Source of the DNA: Ancylothrix sp036704045
GTDB lineage: Bacteria > Cyanobacteriota > Cyanobacteriia > Cyanobacteriales > Oscillatoriaceae
Direction: 5' to 3'
Assembly (NCBI GenBank): GCA_036704045.1
Contig: DATNQM010000022.1
Span: 1 to 64,000, forward strand
DNA: 64,000 bases
Both the position numbers and the translations under genes were made by a program. Below the pieces are notes generated by a model. It ran no database searches, was not told where the DNA came from, and worked only from the letters and a program-made list of their open reading frames with translations. Positions 35,908-44,448 of the stretch are shown here, one piece after another. How positions within the stretch are numbered: the stretch's first letter is position 1; the number at the start of each line of letters is the position of its first letter.

Positions 35908-36354
35908 ATGAAATCAGTAAAAAAAATGAGTAACAAAGTTGAAGATATTAAGTTAACTAGTGTTGATATTGAGGGAGTTAATGAGCCGGTGATTTTACGC
36001 TATTTTGATACTATGAATAGTGGTAGTTTTATGGAAACTGCACAGTTGTTTGCGCTAGAGGGAGAATTGAATCCGCCTTTTGAAGAGCCGGTGGTGGGAG
36101 AGGAAGCGATTGGCCGGTATTTGGAAGCAGAAGCAAAAAATATGAAACTTTTTCCTGTTAAGGGAAGTGTTGAAAAATTAGAAGAGGAAAATTTACTGAA
36201 AGTTTCTGTGTCTGGGCGGGTAGAAACTCTTTGGTTTGGTGTAAATATAAACTGGTTATTTTTTTTAAATGCTCAGAAAGAAATTACGTCTGCTACTATT
36301 AAATTAGTGGCTTCTCCTGAAGAGTTACTAAAATTAAGACAATTCAAGTCTTAG
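35908..36354 (+). CDS. Homologue of the orange carotenoid protein C-terminal domain (CTDH)
   Basis: A 148-residue NTF2-fold protein. The core IEGVNEPVILRYFDTMN, FEEPVVGEEAIGRYL, KLFPVKG and IKLVASPEELL aligns by eye with the OCP C-terminal domain. The residues that hydrogen-bond the keto group of the carotenoid, a Tyr in the first helix and a Trp before the last strands, appear as Y32 and W116. CTDH proteins bind and deliver ketocarotenoids to helical carotenoid proteins or quench singlet oxygen. There is no cysteine, unlike the CTDH subgroup that forms a disulfide dimer. GAGGG precedes the ATG by nine nt. No OCP, FRP or helical partner is adjacent. Confidence 0.85.
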   Translation: MKSVKKMSNKVEDIKLTSVDIEGVNEPVILRYFDTMNSGSFMETAQLFALEGELNPPFEEPVVGEEAIGRYLEAEAKNMKLFPVKGSVEKLEEENLLKVSVSGRVETLWFGVNINWLFFLNAQKEITSATIKLVASPEELLKLRQFKS

Positions 36355-36975
36355 TTATTATTTTAACTAAATTTTATTAGGTTTGGGAAAGTTCAAGGAA
36401 TGTTTTTCCTAAATTTTGTGGGGTTCAGTGGCTTTTTAAATTAATTTTTAATGAAGGCATCTAAACCCTTTAAAGTTACCGTATGTTGATTTATTTGAAA
36501 ATAAAGAAATGTGGGTCAATCTAGTTAAATAGCTTTTAATTATTCTAAACATTAATATTAAGCATTTTTTGAGGGTGATTTTAGACAAATAAATTATTTT
36601 TTAGGGTAATTTTGTTATAAAAAAGCCATATCTTTTGTTAAAAATAATAAACGTTTCTTATTGGCAAAAAAAAGTTATGATCTTGAGTAATTAAATCAAC
36701 CAGATTACCCAAATTTGCGGAGGTAATGGACAAGGAATGGGGAGATAAGATGGTAGGGATGGGATGAAGACTGGCAAAGATAGTCTCCAAAGATTACATT
36801 TCCAATCCTGGAGAATAAAAAATATTACCAAATTTTAGCAAGTTAAGTTATAGATTAAATAAGTAATGTCTCAGCGATTTCTGAATGTAAGGGATATGCA
36901 AAGACATTATTCTGAGAAAGGCGACATATTTTTGTCAGCTTTTGGGGGAAAATCTAAAATATAAAGTCATCAAAA
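36355..36975. other. 621-bp intergenic region before the two-component pair
   Basis: AT-rich, with no gene, tRNA or strong hairpin seen. It presumably carries the promoter of the response regulator. Confidence 0.35.
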
Positions 36976-37683
36976 ATGGATATTTTAATTGTTGAAGACG
37001 AGCCAGAAATTGCGAAACTCATCCAGCATACTTTAGAAGCTGAGGGTTTTGCTTGTCGCAATTGTCGGGATGGTATCAATGCTTTGCAAGTGTTTCGGGA
37101 ACAACAACCGGATTTAATTGTTTTGGATTTAATGATTCCGGGTTTAGATGGTTTGGAAGTTTGTGCTAGGATTCGGCAAAAGCCTGGAGCTAAGGATCCT
37201 TATATTTTGATGTTAACAGCAAAAGGGGAGGAAATTGACCGGGTAATTGGTTTATCTACTGGGGCGGATGACTATATGGTGAAACCTTTTAGTCCGCGTG
37301 AATTGGTGGCGAGAGTGCGAGCTTTGTTGCGGAGAAGTTTGCGTCAAGGAGGGCAAAGTCAAGTTTATCGTACGCAACATTTTACGGTAGATTTAGACCA
37401 GCATACAGCGTCAAGATATCTAAATTTAGATGTGGAAGAAAAGCTGGATTTAACGACTTTGGAGTTTAATTTATTAGCGACGTTTGTAAGTCACCCTGGA
37501 AGAGTTTGGAATCGTTCTCAGTTAATTGAAAAGTTGTGGGGGGATGATTTTTTTGGGGATGAGCGGGTTGTGGATACTCATGTGGCTCGTTTGCGAAAAA
37601 AGGTTGAACCGGATCCGGGGAATCCAACTTTTATTAAGACGGTAATTAGTGTTGGTTATAAGTTTGAAGATGGCGGGGTTTAA
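36976..37683 (+). CDS. OmpR/PhoB-family response regulator
   Basis: A 235-residue regulator. The receiver has the acidic pocket in LIVEDEPEIAK, the phospho-acceptor Asp in LIVLDLMIPGLDGLE, and Lys in YMVKPFSPREL. A winged helix-turn-helix DNA-binding domain follows (about 135-233; LTTLEFNLLATFVSHPGRVW, VVDTHVARLRKKVE). It pairs with the histidine kinase downstream, but the two are now separated by a mobile hairpin repeat. The stimulus is unknown. Confidence 0.92.
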   Translation: MDILIVEDEPEIAKLIQHTLEAEGFACRNCRDGINALQVFREQQPDLIVLDLMIPGLDGLEVCARIRQKPGAKDPYILMLTAKGEEIDRVIGLSTGADDYMVKPFSPRELVARVRALLRRSLRQGGQSQVYRTQHFTVDLDQHTASRYLNLDVEEKLDLTTLEFNLLATFVSHPGRVWNRSQLIEKLWGDDFFGDERVVDTHVARLRKKVEPDPGNPTFIKTVISVGYKFEDGGV

Positions 37684-37780
37684 GTAATGTAGGATGGGTA
37701 GAGGAACAAAACCCAACAGAGCCTTTGATGGGTTTCGTTCCTCTACCCATTCTACAAATAATTAAGTGCTTCTACTTAAT
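37682..37780. mobile_element. MITE-like hairpin repeat between response regulator and kinase
   Basis: Arms of about 27 nt (beginning GTAGGATGGGTAGAGGAAC; right end CTACCCATTCTAC) pair with about two mismatches around a loop of 15 nt. The tail AATAATTAA(G)TGCTTCTACTTA matches the copy at 26061-26164. Non-coding; no transposase. It begins at the very end of the response-regulator gene. Confidence 0.75.
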
Positions 37781-37876
37781 AACAAAGAAAGTTGTTTTTA
37801 CAAAGGATAAGAAATGTCGGGAAATTGCAGGTGTGATGACCTTGATTAATGGCAATTTAAAAATGACTTTTGAGAA

Positions 37877-38968
37877 ATGAAAAAGATAGGACTACAACCG
37901 CGATTATTTTTATCCCATTTATTTGTGATGATAGTGGGAGTGGGTAGTTTGGTGACGATTAGTAAAGTGTCTTCACCGCAGTTTTTTGTGAGGCATTTAG
38001 AACAGTTAGAAGGGCCTGGTTTTACTTTACGTTATGCGAGGACGCAAATTTTAGAAGGGTTTGAATTGGCGTGGAATAGGAGTACGTTTTGGGCGGTTGT
38101 TGTGGGGACAACGGCGGCGGGTGGTTTGAGTTATTGGGTAGCGCAGCGGATTGTTTTGCCGTTGATGCAAATGGAAGAAATTACTCAAAAATTTGCGTCG
38201 GGGGAGATGGAAGAAAGGATGCCGGTGAGTGAGATTCCTGAACTCAATAAGTTGGGTATGAGTTTTAATCGGATGGCTTCGAGTTTGGAAGATGTGGAAA
38301 GCCGGCGTAGACAATTAATGGGAGATTTAACGCATGAGTTGCGAACGCCTTTGACGGTGATGAGGGGTTATTTGGAGGAGTTAGCTGAGGGGAGAATTGA
38401 TGCGGAACCGGAGGTTTATATAACTTTGATTAAAGAGACGAAGCGGTTGGAGCGGTTGGTAAATGATTTACAAGAACTTTCTAAGGCGGAATCGGGTTAT
38501 TTGGCGATTAATTTACAGCCGGTTAATTTGCGTATTTTGTTGGTGGCATTAATTGAAAAGTTTTCATCGCAGTTGTTAGAAGAGGGGCCGGTTTTAAGTT
38601 TAAATTGTCCGCAAAATTTACCTTTAGTTTTGGCGGATCTTGATCGAACAGAGCAGGTTTTAATTAATTTGTTGGGCAATGCTTTGCGTTATACGGTGAC
38701 GGGTTCTATTACTGTTCGTGCTTGGATGGAGACGGGTAAGGTTTGGGTGGCTGTGACGGATACCGGCCCAGGAATTGCTGCGGAGGATCTGCCTCATGTT
38801 TTTGAGAGGTTTTGGCGGGCGGATCGTGCTAGAAGTAGACATTCTGGAGGTAGTGGTTTGGGTTTGGCAATTTCGCGCCGATTGGTGGAGTTGCAAGGGG
38901 GAGAGATTTTTGTGGAAAGCAGTGTGGGGGTGGGAACGACGTTTCGGTTTTGGTTGCTTTTGGCTTAA
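37877..38968 (+). CDS. Membrane histidine kinase (HAMP-HisKA-HATPase)
   Basis: A 363-residue sensor kinase. Two membrane spans (about 11-28 and 72-92) enclose a short extracytoplasmic loop of some 45 residues. HAMP follows (RIVLPLMQMEEITQKFASGE), then HisKA with the phospho-acceptor His in GDLTHELRTPLTVM and HATPase motifs (NLLGNALRYT, DTGPGI, GGSGLGLAIS). The small sensing loop suggests it reads membrane state or a small ligand, as BaeS-like kinases do. Likely partner of the response regulator 193 nt upstream. Confidence 0.92.
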   Translation: MKKIGLQPRLFLSHLFVMIVGVGSLVTISKVSSPQFFVRHLEQLEGPGFTLRYARTQILEGFELAWNRSTFWAVVVGTTAAGGLSYWVAQRIVLPLMQMEEITQKFASGEMEERMPVSEIPELNKLGMSFNRMASSLEDVESRRRQLMGDLTHELRTPLTVMRGYLEELAEGRIDAEPEVYITLIKETKRLERLVNDLQELSKAESGYLAINLQPVNLRILLVALIEKFSSQLLEEGPVLSLNCPQNLPLVLADLDRTEQVLINLLGNALRYTVTGSITVRAWMETGKVWVAVTDTGPGIAAEDLPHVFERFWRADRARSRHSGGSGLGLAISRRLVELQGGEIFVESSVGVGTTFRFWLLLA

Positions 38969-39964
38969 TTTTTGACAAATGATTGACATAAATGTGAGCT
39001 AGGTTTGTCATACCAGCCTGATAGTTTGAAAATGTCAAGTTTCTTTTTTATCTTTCTAATTTTATTTATGGTACAAAATTTTGAGTTAAAGGTAATTTTG
39101 GAGATTAGTAAGTTAATTGTTAGAAAACTAAGAACTGGTTATTGCCATAGAGAATTAATTTTTGTAAATGGTCTGGAGTTTTGTTGTTAGTTAGTAGCTG
39201 GTTTTTGGTTGATTTTAGGTTAAAAAAGTGTGGATTTAAAAATGTAAAAATTAAGGTTTTTTGCTATGACAACTATATTATTTTCTTTTTTGATTGTTAG
39301 TTCGCTAACTTTATCGGGTATTGCTGCTATTGCTTATTTGTTTCCTCATCACAACTCGCCTCACTAGGGAGAAATCGTTTAATTTTTTTTATTTGTTGCA
39401 AGTTTTTATTAAAATTACTGCTACCGATGCTTATTTGGGCGGGGAGAAAGGGGCCAAAAAGGTGTTCGGTTTTTTTCTGGTTATTCCAAAATGTTGACAC
39501 TGGTGCGCTTTATATTGGCTCGTCTAAAAAAAAGTATCAATTTTTACTTTAAATTTCTATAAATTTCGCAACAATATCAATAATTTTTAACAATGGCTGC
39601 GAGTGTCGGTGTGAATTCTTACTAAATAAAGGGAAAACTTTTGTTATAACCAAGTCATGTTCTTTGTGAGAAAGGTTGACGAAGTTCAATAACGAGCCGG
39701 CAGGCAGATTATTTTGTTAAAATTTTCTGAAACCATCTTTCTTAGAACGAAGTCGTGGTTATATTAGGGGCATTTCTACCCTAAATTGTCAAAAGGTAGC
39801 GCAAAATCTAAAAATCTGGACGTTTTACCATTGGGTTATTCGTTTACAGGAGTGGCGCTTGCGCCTTCTATTAAATTATCTTGGATTTTGGCTATTTTTT
39901 GTAATGATGTTATCAACTTACCGAACATTTGTGCAGATGAATTCAAGAATTGAGGTCAAACAAA
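38969..39964 (+). other. Nearly 1-kb region with one tiny ORF
   Basis: Apart from the 33-residue membrane ORF at 39266-39367, no gene was recognised. Frames at 39005-39190 have no domain or ribosome site. The region is AT-rich; no tRNA signature was seen. Confidence 0.35.
39266..39367 (+). CDS. Candidate 33-residue single-span membrane protein
   Basis: ATG 39266 is preceded by AAGG about nine nt upstream. It encodes MTTILFSFLIVSSLTLSGIA, continues hydrophobic, and ends FPHHNSPH: one membrane helix with a His-rich tail. Size and topology are like the small subunits of photosystems, cytochrome b6f or terminal oxidases, but the sequence matches none that I recall. Confidence 0.4.
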   Translation: MTTILFSFLIVSSLTLSGIAAIAYLFPHHNSPH

Positions 39965-40318
39965 ATGGATGCCAACAGAAAAATCTCTCGCTTAGTCGAG
40001 GAGGACAGTCATAAGCTAGAAATCGGCCATCTCAACTCTGTACACCGCAAAAAAGATGTTAATCATTTAGAGAGAAGGCAACAACAACGGGCTATTAGCA
40101 ATGCCATGATTGAAGTTGCTTTGATGTATGGAACGAAGGGTTTTAGCCGAGGGGCGCTAGTTTATACGTTAAATGACCGCAGCTTGCGACACAGCCCTTA
40201 TTATCAGTTTGTTGATCATTTAAGAGGTCTTACTGTTGTTTGTCTTGCAGGGCCACCGGATCCTGAAATACTCACTGCTTATTGGCACGAAAAAACTAAA
40301 CGCAGGGTTCGCAAATAA
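39965..40318 (+). CDS. Hypothetical protein, weakly DUF4258-like
   Basis: A 117-residue protein. ATG 39965 follows GAGGT with an eight-nt spacer. The N-terminus is highly charged (MDANRKISRLVEEDSHKLEI). The core HLERRQQQRAISNAMIEVAL, then GALVYTLND and LTVVCLAGPPDPEILTAYWH loosely resembles DUF4258, a small fold shared with RelE-type toxins (H-x3-R-x3-R-x-I start and late strands). No antitoxin is next to it. The C-terminus KTKRRVRK is very basic. Function unknown. Confidence 0.65.
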   Translation: MDANRKISRLVEEDSHKLEIGHLNSVHRKKDVNHLERRQQQRAISNAMIEVALMYGTKGFSRGALVYTLNDRSLRHSPYYQFVDHLRGLTVVCLAGPPDPEILTAYWHEKTKRRVRK

Positions 40319-40372
40319 CACTTGTTTGCTTTTTCAAATTAAACATAAAGTTGAGGAATTTAACTTGAATGG

Positions 40373-40399
40373 CCGGCTAACTTTTTATAAGTTGGCCGG
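40373..40399. terminator. Hairpin between convergent DUF4258-like and rnc genes
   Basis: CCGGCTAACTT-TTTAT-AAGTTGGCCGG with one mismatch lies between two convergent genes. The T-tract is weak on both sides. Confidence 0.55.
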
Positions 40400-40465
40400 T
40401 TGCTGTTTTGGGGTTTGTGGGTGTTATTTGCTAGGTTGTGTTAGTGGAAGGGTAGAATTTTTTGC

Positions 40466-41233
40466 TCAAGGTGTGTGGGTTTTTAGCTTGCTTAAAGCAT
40501 CTTCGGCGGCGCGTTTTTCGGCATCTTTTTTACTGCGTCCTTTGCCTTCTCCGTAGAGTTTTTCCCCGACATAAACTTTAGATAAAAATTCGGGGGCGTG
40601 AGGTAGTCCGCCGGCATTTACTGTCACATATTTAGGTGGGTTTGGGTCAATTTTTCCTTGTACCCATTCTTGAAATCGATTTTTTGCATCTACAATAGAG
40701 CGAGTTTCTACCACATTTTCAGGGACAGAATTAAATAACTCTTCCACAAGAGGACGGACTGCTTCAATGTTTGAATTGTTATCAAGATAGTAGGCTCCTA
40801 CAACTGCCTCAAAGGTGCTGCTGAGTAAATTAGGGTTATAAAAGCCTCCTTCTCGAATTAACCCTTGTGAGAGACGCATTTTGAAGGTGATGCCTATTAT
40901 TTCAGCAAATCTTGCGAGTTGTTTTTCATCTACGAGTGCGGCTCGCCGGCGGGTGAGTTGATCTTCTGCCATTTCTGGATGATTTTTGTAGAGATATTCT
41001 CCGCTTAAAAAATTCAGCAAAGCATCTCCTAAAAATTCTAGGCGTTCGTTGTGTTCACATTCGCCGTTATTTTCGTTGGCGTAGGAGCGATGAGTTAGGG
41101 CTCGGAGTAAAAGTTGTTGATTTCGGAAATTCAAAATTTTGTGCATATCGGTGTTTTTTTGAGTTGTTTCACTTAGTTGATGAGTCAGTTTAGAAGGGTT
41201 TTCCCTTTCAAATTTGTCTATAGTTATAGTCAT
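40466..41233 (-). CDS. rnc: Ribonuclease III
   Basis: A 255-residue double-strand-specific RNase. The catalytic block NERLEFLGDALLNFL and the second acidic site (SSTFEAVVGAYYLD) are intact, and a C-terminal dsRNA-binding domain follows (about 185-250: RFQEWVQGK, GRSKKDAEKRAAEDAL). The N-terminus is 29 residues longer than the core; ATG 41146 is an alternative start. ATG 41233 lies in the T-tract of a terminator-like hairpin at 41240-41254, so start choice and regulation are linked. It processes rRNA and degrades structured RNA. Confidence 0.93.
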   Translation of the reverse strand: MTITIDKFERENPSKLTHQLSETTQKNTDMHKILNFRNQQLLLRALTHRSYANENNGECEHNERLEFLGDALLNFLSGEYLYKNHPEMAEDQLTRRRAALVDEKQLARFAEIIGITFKMRLSQGLIREGGFYNPNLLSSTFEAVVGAYYLDNNSNIEAVRPLVEELFNSVPENVVETRSIVDAKNRFQEWVQGKIDPNPPKYVTVNAGGLPHAPEFLSKVYVGEKLYGEGKGRSKKDAEKRAAEDALSKLKTHTP

Positions 41234-41239
41234 AAAAAA

Positions 41240-41254
41240 ACCGCTAAAAGCGGT
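41240..41254 (-). promoter_or_regulatory. Terminator-like hairpin at the rnc start codon
   Basis: ACCGC-TTTTA-GCGGT read on the minus strand, followed by TTTTTT and then the ATG of rnc. It could end transcripts coming from the NYN gene, or act as a 5' stem that RNase III itself cleaves. Confidence 0.5.
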
Positions 41255-41365
41255 GGGATTACAAAAATCTATTTTAGCATATTAAATACGGGTTAATGGT
41301 AATTTTCAAAAGTTACAACCGATGTTTATAAGCCGTCACCGATTAAAATAGGTCTTTACAGCCGC

Positions 41366-41498
41366 CACCGATTTTAATCGGTGTCTACAGGAAACAAGTC
41401 CTACGGACTAATAAAGTCATCCTGACTAATAGAGAGAAGTTTTATAACCCTCGGAGGGGGTTTATTTATTCGTGTAGCCACCGGTTAAAACCGGTGGC
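41366..41498. repeat. Cluster of palindromic repeats downstream of the NYN gene
   Basis: CACCGATT-TT-AATCGGTG (41366-41383), GCCACCGGTTAAAACCGGTG plus GC (41477-41498) and AACCCTCGGAGGGGGTT (41446-41461) are stacked within 130 bp, with smaller AGTC...GACT hairpins between. A relative of the first is at 60299-60316. The 41446-41461 hairpin may end the minus-strand NYN transcript. Confidence 0.7.
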
Positions 41499-41520
41499 GA
41501 ATACGGGTGGCGAATGGCGG

Positions 41521-42291
41521 TTATGCAAATGGGTAAAGGGTTTGGGCCGGTTGGTTTTCGTCAATTAAAAACAACTGTTGATTTTCCATGCGGATTTTAC
41601 GATCTTTGATAGCGGCGTTAACAAACTCACCAAAGGTTGGAAAACTTTTTCCTTTGGTTTTACAGATACAAGAAACTCCTTGATAGTTGGGAAATAGCTG
41701 ACTCATCAGGATGTTAATATAGCCGAGTCCTGTGCCTTTACGTTTGTTTAACGCAGTTTTCACTGCTTCAATCAAAAACATGATAGCCTCATTGTAAGTG
41801 AGTTTACACTGGTCGTTAGAAGAATTCAAATGAGATATTTTTTGGGATAACTCAGGCAACTCCTCGATAAAATGAAATTGATCTGCACGCTCTTTTAAAG
41901 TATTGTCCACACTACCTTTTCGAGCGAAGACTATTACTTTTTTCTTTTGTTTACAATCGTCCAGTAAAATCTGGACATAGCAATCACCTGAAACAATGAT
42001 AATGATATCGGAGTTGTCACTTCCGCAGTCCAAAATCAGTTTAAAATCTACAGCATTTTTGATGCGATGCGGGACATTAATACACTCAAAACCATTTACT
42101 TCCAAAGTATTTTTTACTTTGTTTTGTGATGCTTCCCACTTGCTATAAACCTTGGCATTTTTGACTTCGCCTAGTGATCTTGCAACAAGAAACAAATCTT
42201 TAGCTAGGTTAACCTGTGGCACATTTTCATAATCCCAAGAAATAGAAACTCTGGGTTTCTGCCGGCTTGTTTCTTCGTTTGAGATTTTCAT
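41521..42291 (-). CDS. NYN (PIN-like) ribonuclease with OST-HTH-like domain
   Basis: A 256-residue protein. The NYN fold is marked by VSISWDYENVPQ (D20), NAVDFKLILD and IIIVSGDCYVQILL, giving the three or four acidic residues of a PIN-like metal nuclease. From about residue 165 a compact domain (FLIEAVKTALNKRKGTGLGY ... FPTFGEFVNAAIKD) looks like OST-HTH/LOTUS, which binds RNA. Bacterial NYN-LOTUS proteins are thought to cut structured or foreign RNA. It lies upstream of rnc on the same strand and downstream of a 274-bp foldback element. Confidence 0.85.
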   Translation of the reverse strand: MKISNEETSRQKPRVSISWDYENVPQVNLAKDLFLVARSLGEVKNAKVYSKWEASQNKVKNTLEVNGFECINVPHRIKNAVDFKLILDCGSDNSDIIIIVSGDCYVQILLDDCKQKKKVIVFARKGSVDNTLKERADQFHFIEELPELSQKISHLNSSNDQCKLTYNEAIMFLIEAVKTALNKRKGTGLGYINILMSQLFPNYQGVSCICKTKGKSFPTFGEFVNAAIKDRKIRMENQQLFLIDENQPAQTLYPFA

Positions 42292-42395
42292 CCTTATAAT
42301 CTCCAGTTTTAAATGTATAAAACCGGCAGGACAAAAAACAAATCACCTATCTAGCAAAACTAGACCCACTTTTTATGGTGGTTGGTTCGGGTTCA

Positions 42396-42669
42396 GTCTC
42401 AAACCCTGAAGTTTCAGGCTACTGCTATGCGTCGAGATATTATACTCGGAGGCAAAGTGAATAGGTCGTTAAAAGTGTATTGATTTCGGGAGAAATTACC
42501 CAATATTAAGCTGCAATTAGCTTTTACACTACGAGTAGTTTTAAAGGCATTGAATTTAACAAAAGGAAACTTCTGCCAAAATCAACACATTTCTAACGAC
42601 CTATTCACTTTGCCTCCGAGTATAATATCTCAACGCACCGCAGTAGCCTGAAACTTCAGGGCATGAGAC
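42396..42669. mobile_element. 274-bp foldback element (MITE-like), long inverted repeats
   Basis: The outer arms, 42396-42490 and 42575-42669, are inverted copies of each other over at least 86 nt with roughly nine in ten positions alike. Shared features include CCTGAAGTTTCAGG (itself palindromic) and TATTATACTCGGAGGCAAAG. The central 85 nt are less well paired. It encodes nothing, has no transposase and no clear target duplication. It is a non-autonomous transposon-like element that would transcribe into a long RNA hairpin. Confidence 0.85.
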
Positions 42670-42960
42670 AAACTCCGGCGTTTAACGCTTTAGAATTTGT
42701 TTTTCTACTGCCTTAGCCGAGGATTATAGCTAAATGGGTGAGGTTTTGTCAAGGGTTTGAATAAAAAATATAGACACCGGCCCACCTGCCCCACTTTACC
42801 CTAAAATTTTGGCGGAAAAACACGACTTAAATCTAACAACAAATTTGTGATATTTATCCAACGTAAAACGTTTCACCTGAATTACAGTAATATTTTCCTC
42901 CTTATCTCTTTTCAATCCCAAAGCGGCCAAAAATTTACCAAAACAACCACCCCTTATCAA
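42670..42960. other. Gap between foldback element and mrp operon end
   Basis: About 290 bp without recognised genes. AT-rich short frames on the plus strand look random. Confidence 0.3.
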
Positions 42961-43620
42961 CTACAACAAACCACGATAACGAATAAAAATCAAAACAGCA
43001 GCCCAAGAACCCAAAGCCACCTTCACCGCAACCAAAACATTAAGAAGCGGAAGAATACCCCCACTAAAAAGTCCGCCTAACTGACCGTGTGGTAATTCAT
43101 AACCGGCCAAAGTAAAAGCCGACAAAACAATAAAAGCAAGCACCGATATTTTCTCCCAAATTGCCGCTTTCCAACGCTTATAAACCCCCTGCATCCACTC
43201 AGTAGAAGATGTAAGCGCCACCAAACCAATAGCAGTACCACCGGCCACCCCCGCCGCAAAACCACCTCCCGGACTCAAATGCCCCCGGATTGCCAATTCA
43301 ACACTAACCAAAGCAGAAATAGTAGCCCCCAAACGCGCCAAAATTATCGAAGTTTCATCACTAAACTGAATAATTTTAGTCACCGGTTTTTCATTTGCCA
43401 GCAAAAATTGACAGCCCATAATCGCAATAGTAAAAACAATCACTTCAAAAATCGTGTCATAGAGACGATTTCTTAAAATAACAGCCGCCACCGCACTAGG
43501 AACCCCACTTTCGTTAATCAAAGTTTCCACTATCGAACCCCCAAAATCCGGTGCTGCATTTGGTAGTGCAAACATCTTAAAATACATCGCTATTCCCGCA
43601 GCAATATACACCCATTTCAT
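42961..43620 (-). CDS. mrpB: Mrp antiporter subunit B (MnhB)
   Basis: A 219-residue membrane protein. The C-terminal part (LARLGATISALVSVELAIRG, HLSPGGGFAAGVAGGTAIGL, QLGGLFSGGILPLLN) is the MnhB core with four spans. The N-terminal part (GGSIVETLINESGVPSAVAA, VILRNRLYDTIFEVIVF) is the segment usually at the end of MrpA or start of MrpB. It is the last gene of a seven-gene operon for a multi-subunit cation/proton antiporter in the plasma membrane. Confidence 0.9.
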   Translation of the reverse strand: MKWVYIAAGIAMYFKMFALPNAAPDFGGSIVETLINESGVPSAVAAVILRNRLYDTIFEVIVFTIAIMGCQFLLANEKPVTKIIQFSDETSIILARLGATISALVSVELAIRGHLSPGGGFAAGVAGGTAIGLVALTSSTEWMQGVYKRWKAAIWEKISVLAFIVLSAFTLAGYELPHGQLGGLFSGGILPLLNVLVAVKVALGSWAAVLIFIRYRGLL

Positions 43621-43622
43621 AA

Positions 43623-44177
43623 CTACTTACCTCCTAAATCAGAAGAATTTTTATAACTTAAATTCGTTGTCAAAGAAACTTCATTTTGCATAATTTCATA
43701 AAGACGATGCAGACGAACTACGGTGTCATAAACTAGATTTTCATGCCCATCTTCTACTCTTGTACAAATCCCATGCACTTCTTTCTCTATCAGTGCTTGT
43801 TCCAACTCATTTTTATCTGTATAAGGAATTAACTCAACCCGCATATAATGCTTACGAAAAATACCTCGTAACTCATTAACAAGTTTTTTAAAAGGATGTT
43901 CTACATCAGTCTCAACTACATCATCTTTCAGCACACCCAAGCGCATCACCAGGGAAGAACGAACCGCCACCGCATAAAGAGTAACTGATAGCATCGTTCC
44001 CACCAAAGCCTCCGTCAACGCAACATCCGCAGCGCCAAAAACTGCATACAACATTGCCGATACTCCACCCAAAATACCCCGCATCACCAAAGCATCGTAG
44101 GGATTAGTTTGAATCACCAAAATAAAAGCAGCCAACGGCATCAAAGCAGTTATGAAATAGAGATAATTATCCGTCAT
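43623..44177 (-). CDS. MbhD-like/MrpA C-terminal-domain subunit (DUF4040)
   Basis: A 184-residue protein from ATG 44177, preceded by AGGA nine nt upstream. Three membrane spans occupy residues 3-95, with the MbhD/MrpA-C signature GILGGVSAMLYAVFGAADVA and LTEALVGTMLSVTLYAVAV. The cytosolic second half (EHPFKKLVNELRGIFRKHYM onward) is not typical and may be regulatory. In standard Mrp systems this domain is fused to MrpA; here it stands alone. Two nt separate it from mrpB, and it overlaps mrpG by 11 nt. Confidence 0.87.
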   Translation of the reverse strand: MTDNYLYFITALMPLAAFILVIQTNPYDALVMRGILGGVSAMLYAVFGAADVALTEALVGTMLSVTLYAVAVRSSLVMRLGVLKDDVVETDVEHPFKKLVNELRGIFRKHYMRVELIPYTDKNELEQALIEKEVHGICTRVEDGHENLVYDTVVRLHRLYEIMQNEVSLTTNLSYKNSSDLGGK

Positions 44178-44448
44178 ATTTACTTTTCCTAGTCGAACAA
44201 TAAGCCAACACATAACCTAACATCGTATTCCAAAGCGCCAAACAAATAAGCGCCAAAATTAGAAAAGGCCATTGCTTCGGAATTTTCAACAACAAACCGA
44301 CAATAATAATCATCGATCCAAGAGTATCTGAAACCGAAAGACTATGCAATTTAAACAAAACTGAACGATCCCTCAGTAGATGAGAAGTACCCCAAAACCA
44401 GAAGAAAATTCCTATCACTATGCAGCCATAACTCAAAAAATTAATCAT
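44167..44448 (-). CDS. mrpG: Mrp antiporter subunit G
   Basis: A 93-residue protein with three membrane spans. The pattern SVLFKLHSLSVSDTLGSMII is the MnhG/PhaG motif. It overlaps mrpF by four nt (ATGA) and the MbhD-like gene by 11 nt, the tight coupling expected of Mrp operons. MrpG is required for assembly of the complex. Confidence 0.9.
   Translation of the reverse strand: MINFLSYGCIVIGIFFWFWGTSHLLRDRSVLFKLHSLSVSDTLGSMIIIVGLLLKIPKQWPFLILALICLALWNTMLGYVLAYCSTRKSKYDG

Noticed and set aside
41340..41500. CRISPR array
   Set aside because: The repeats are different palindromes of unequal spacing, with no constant direct repeat or spacer length.
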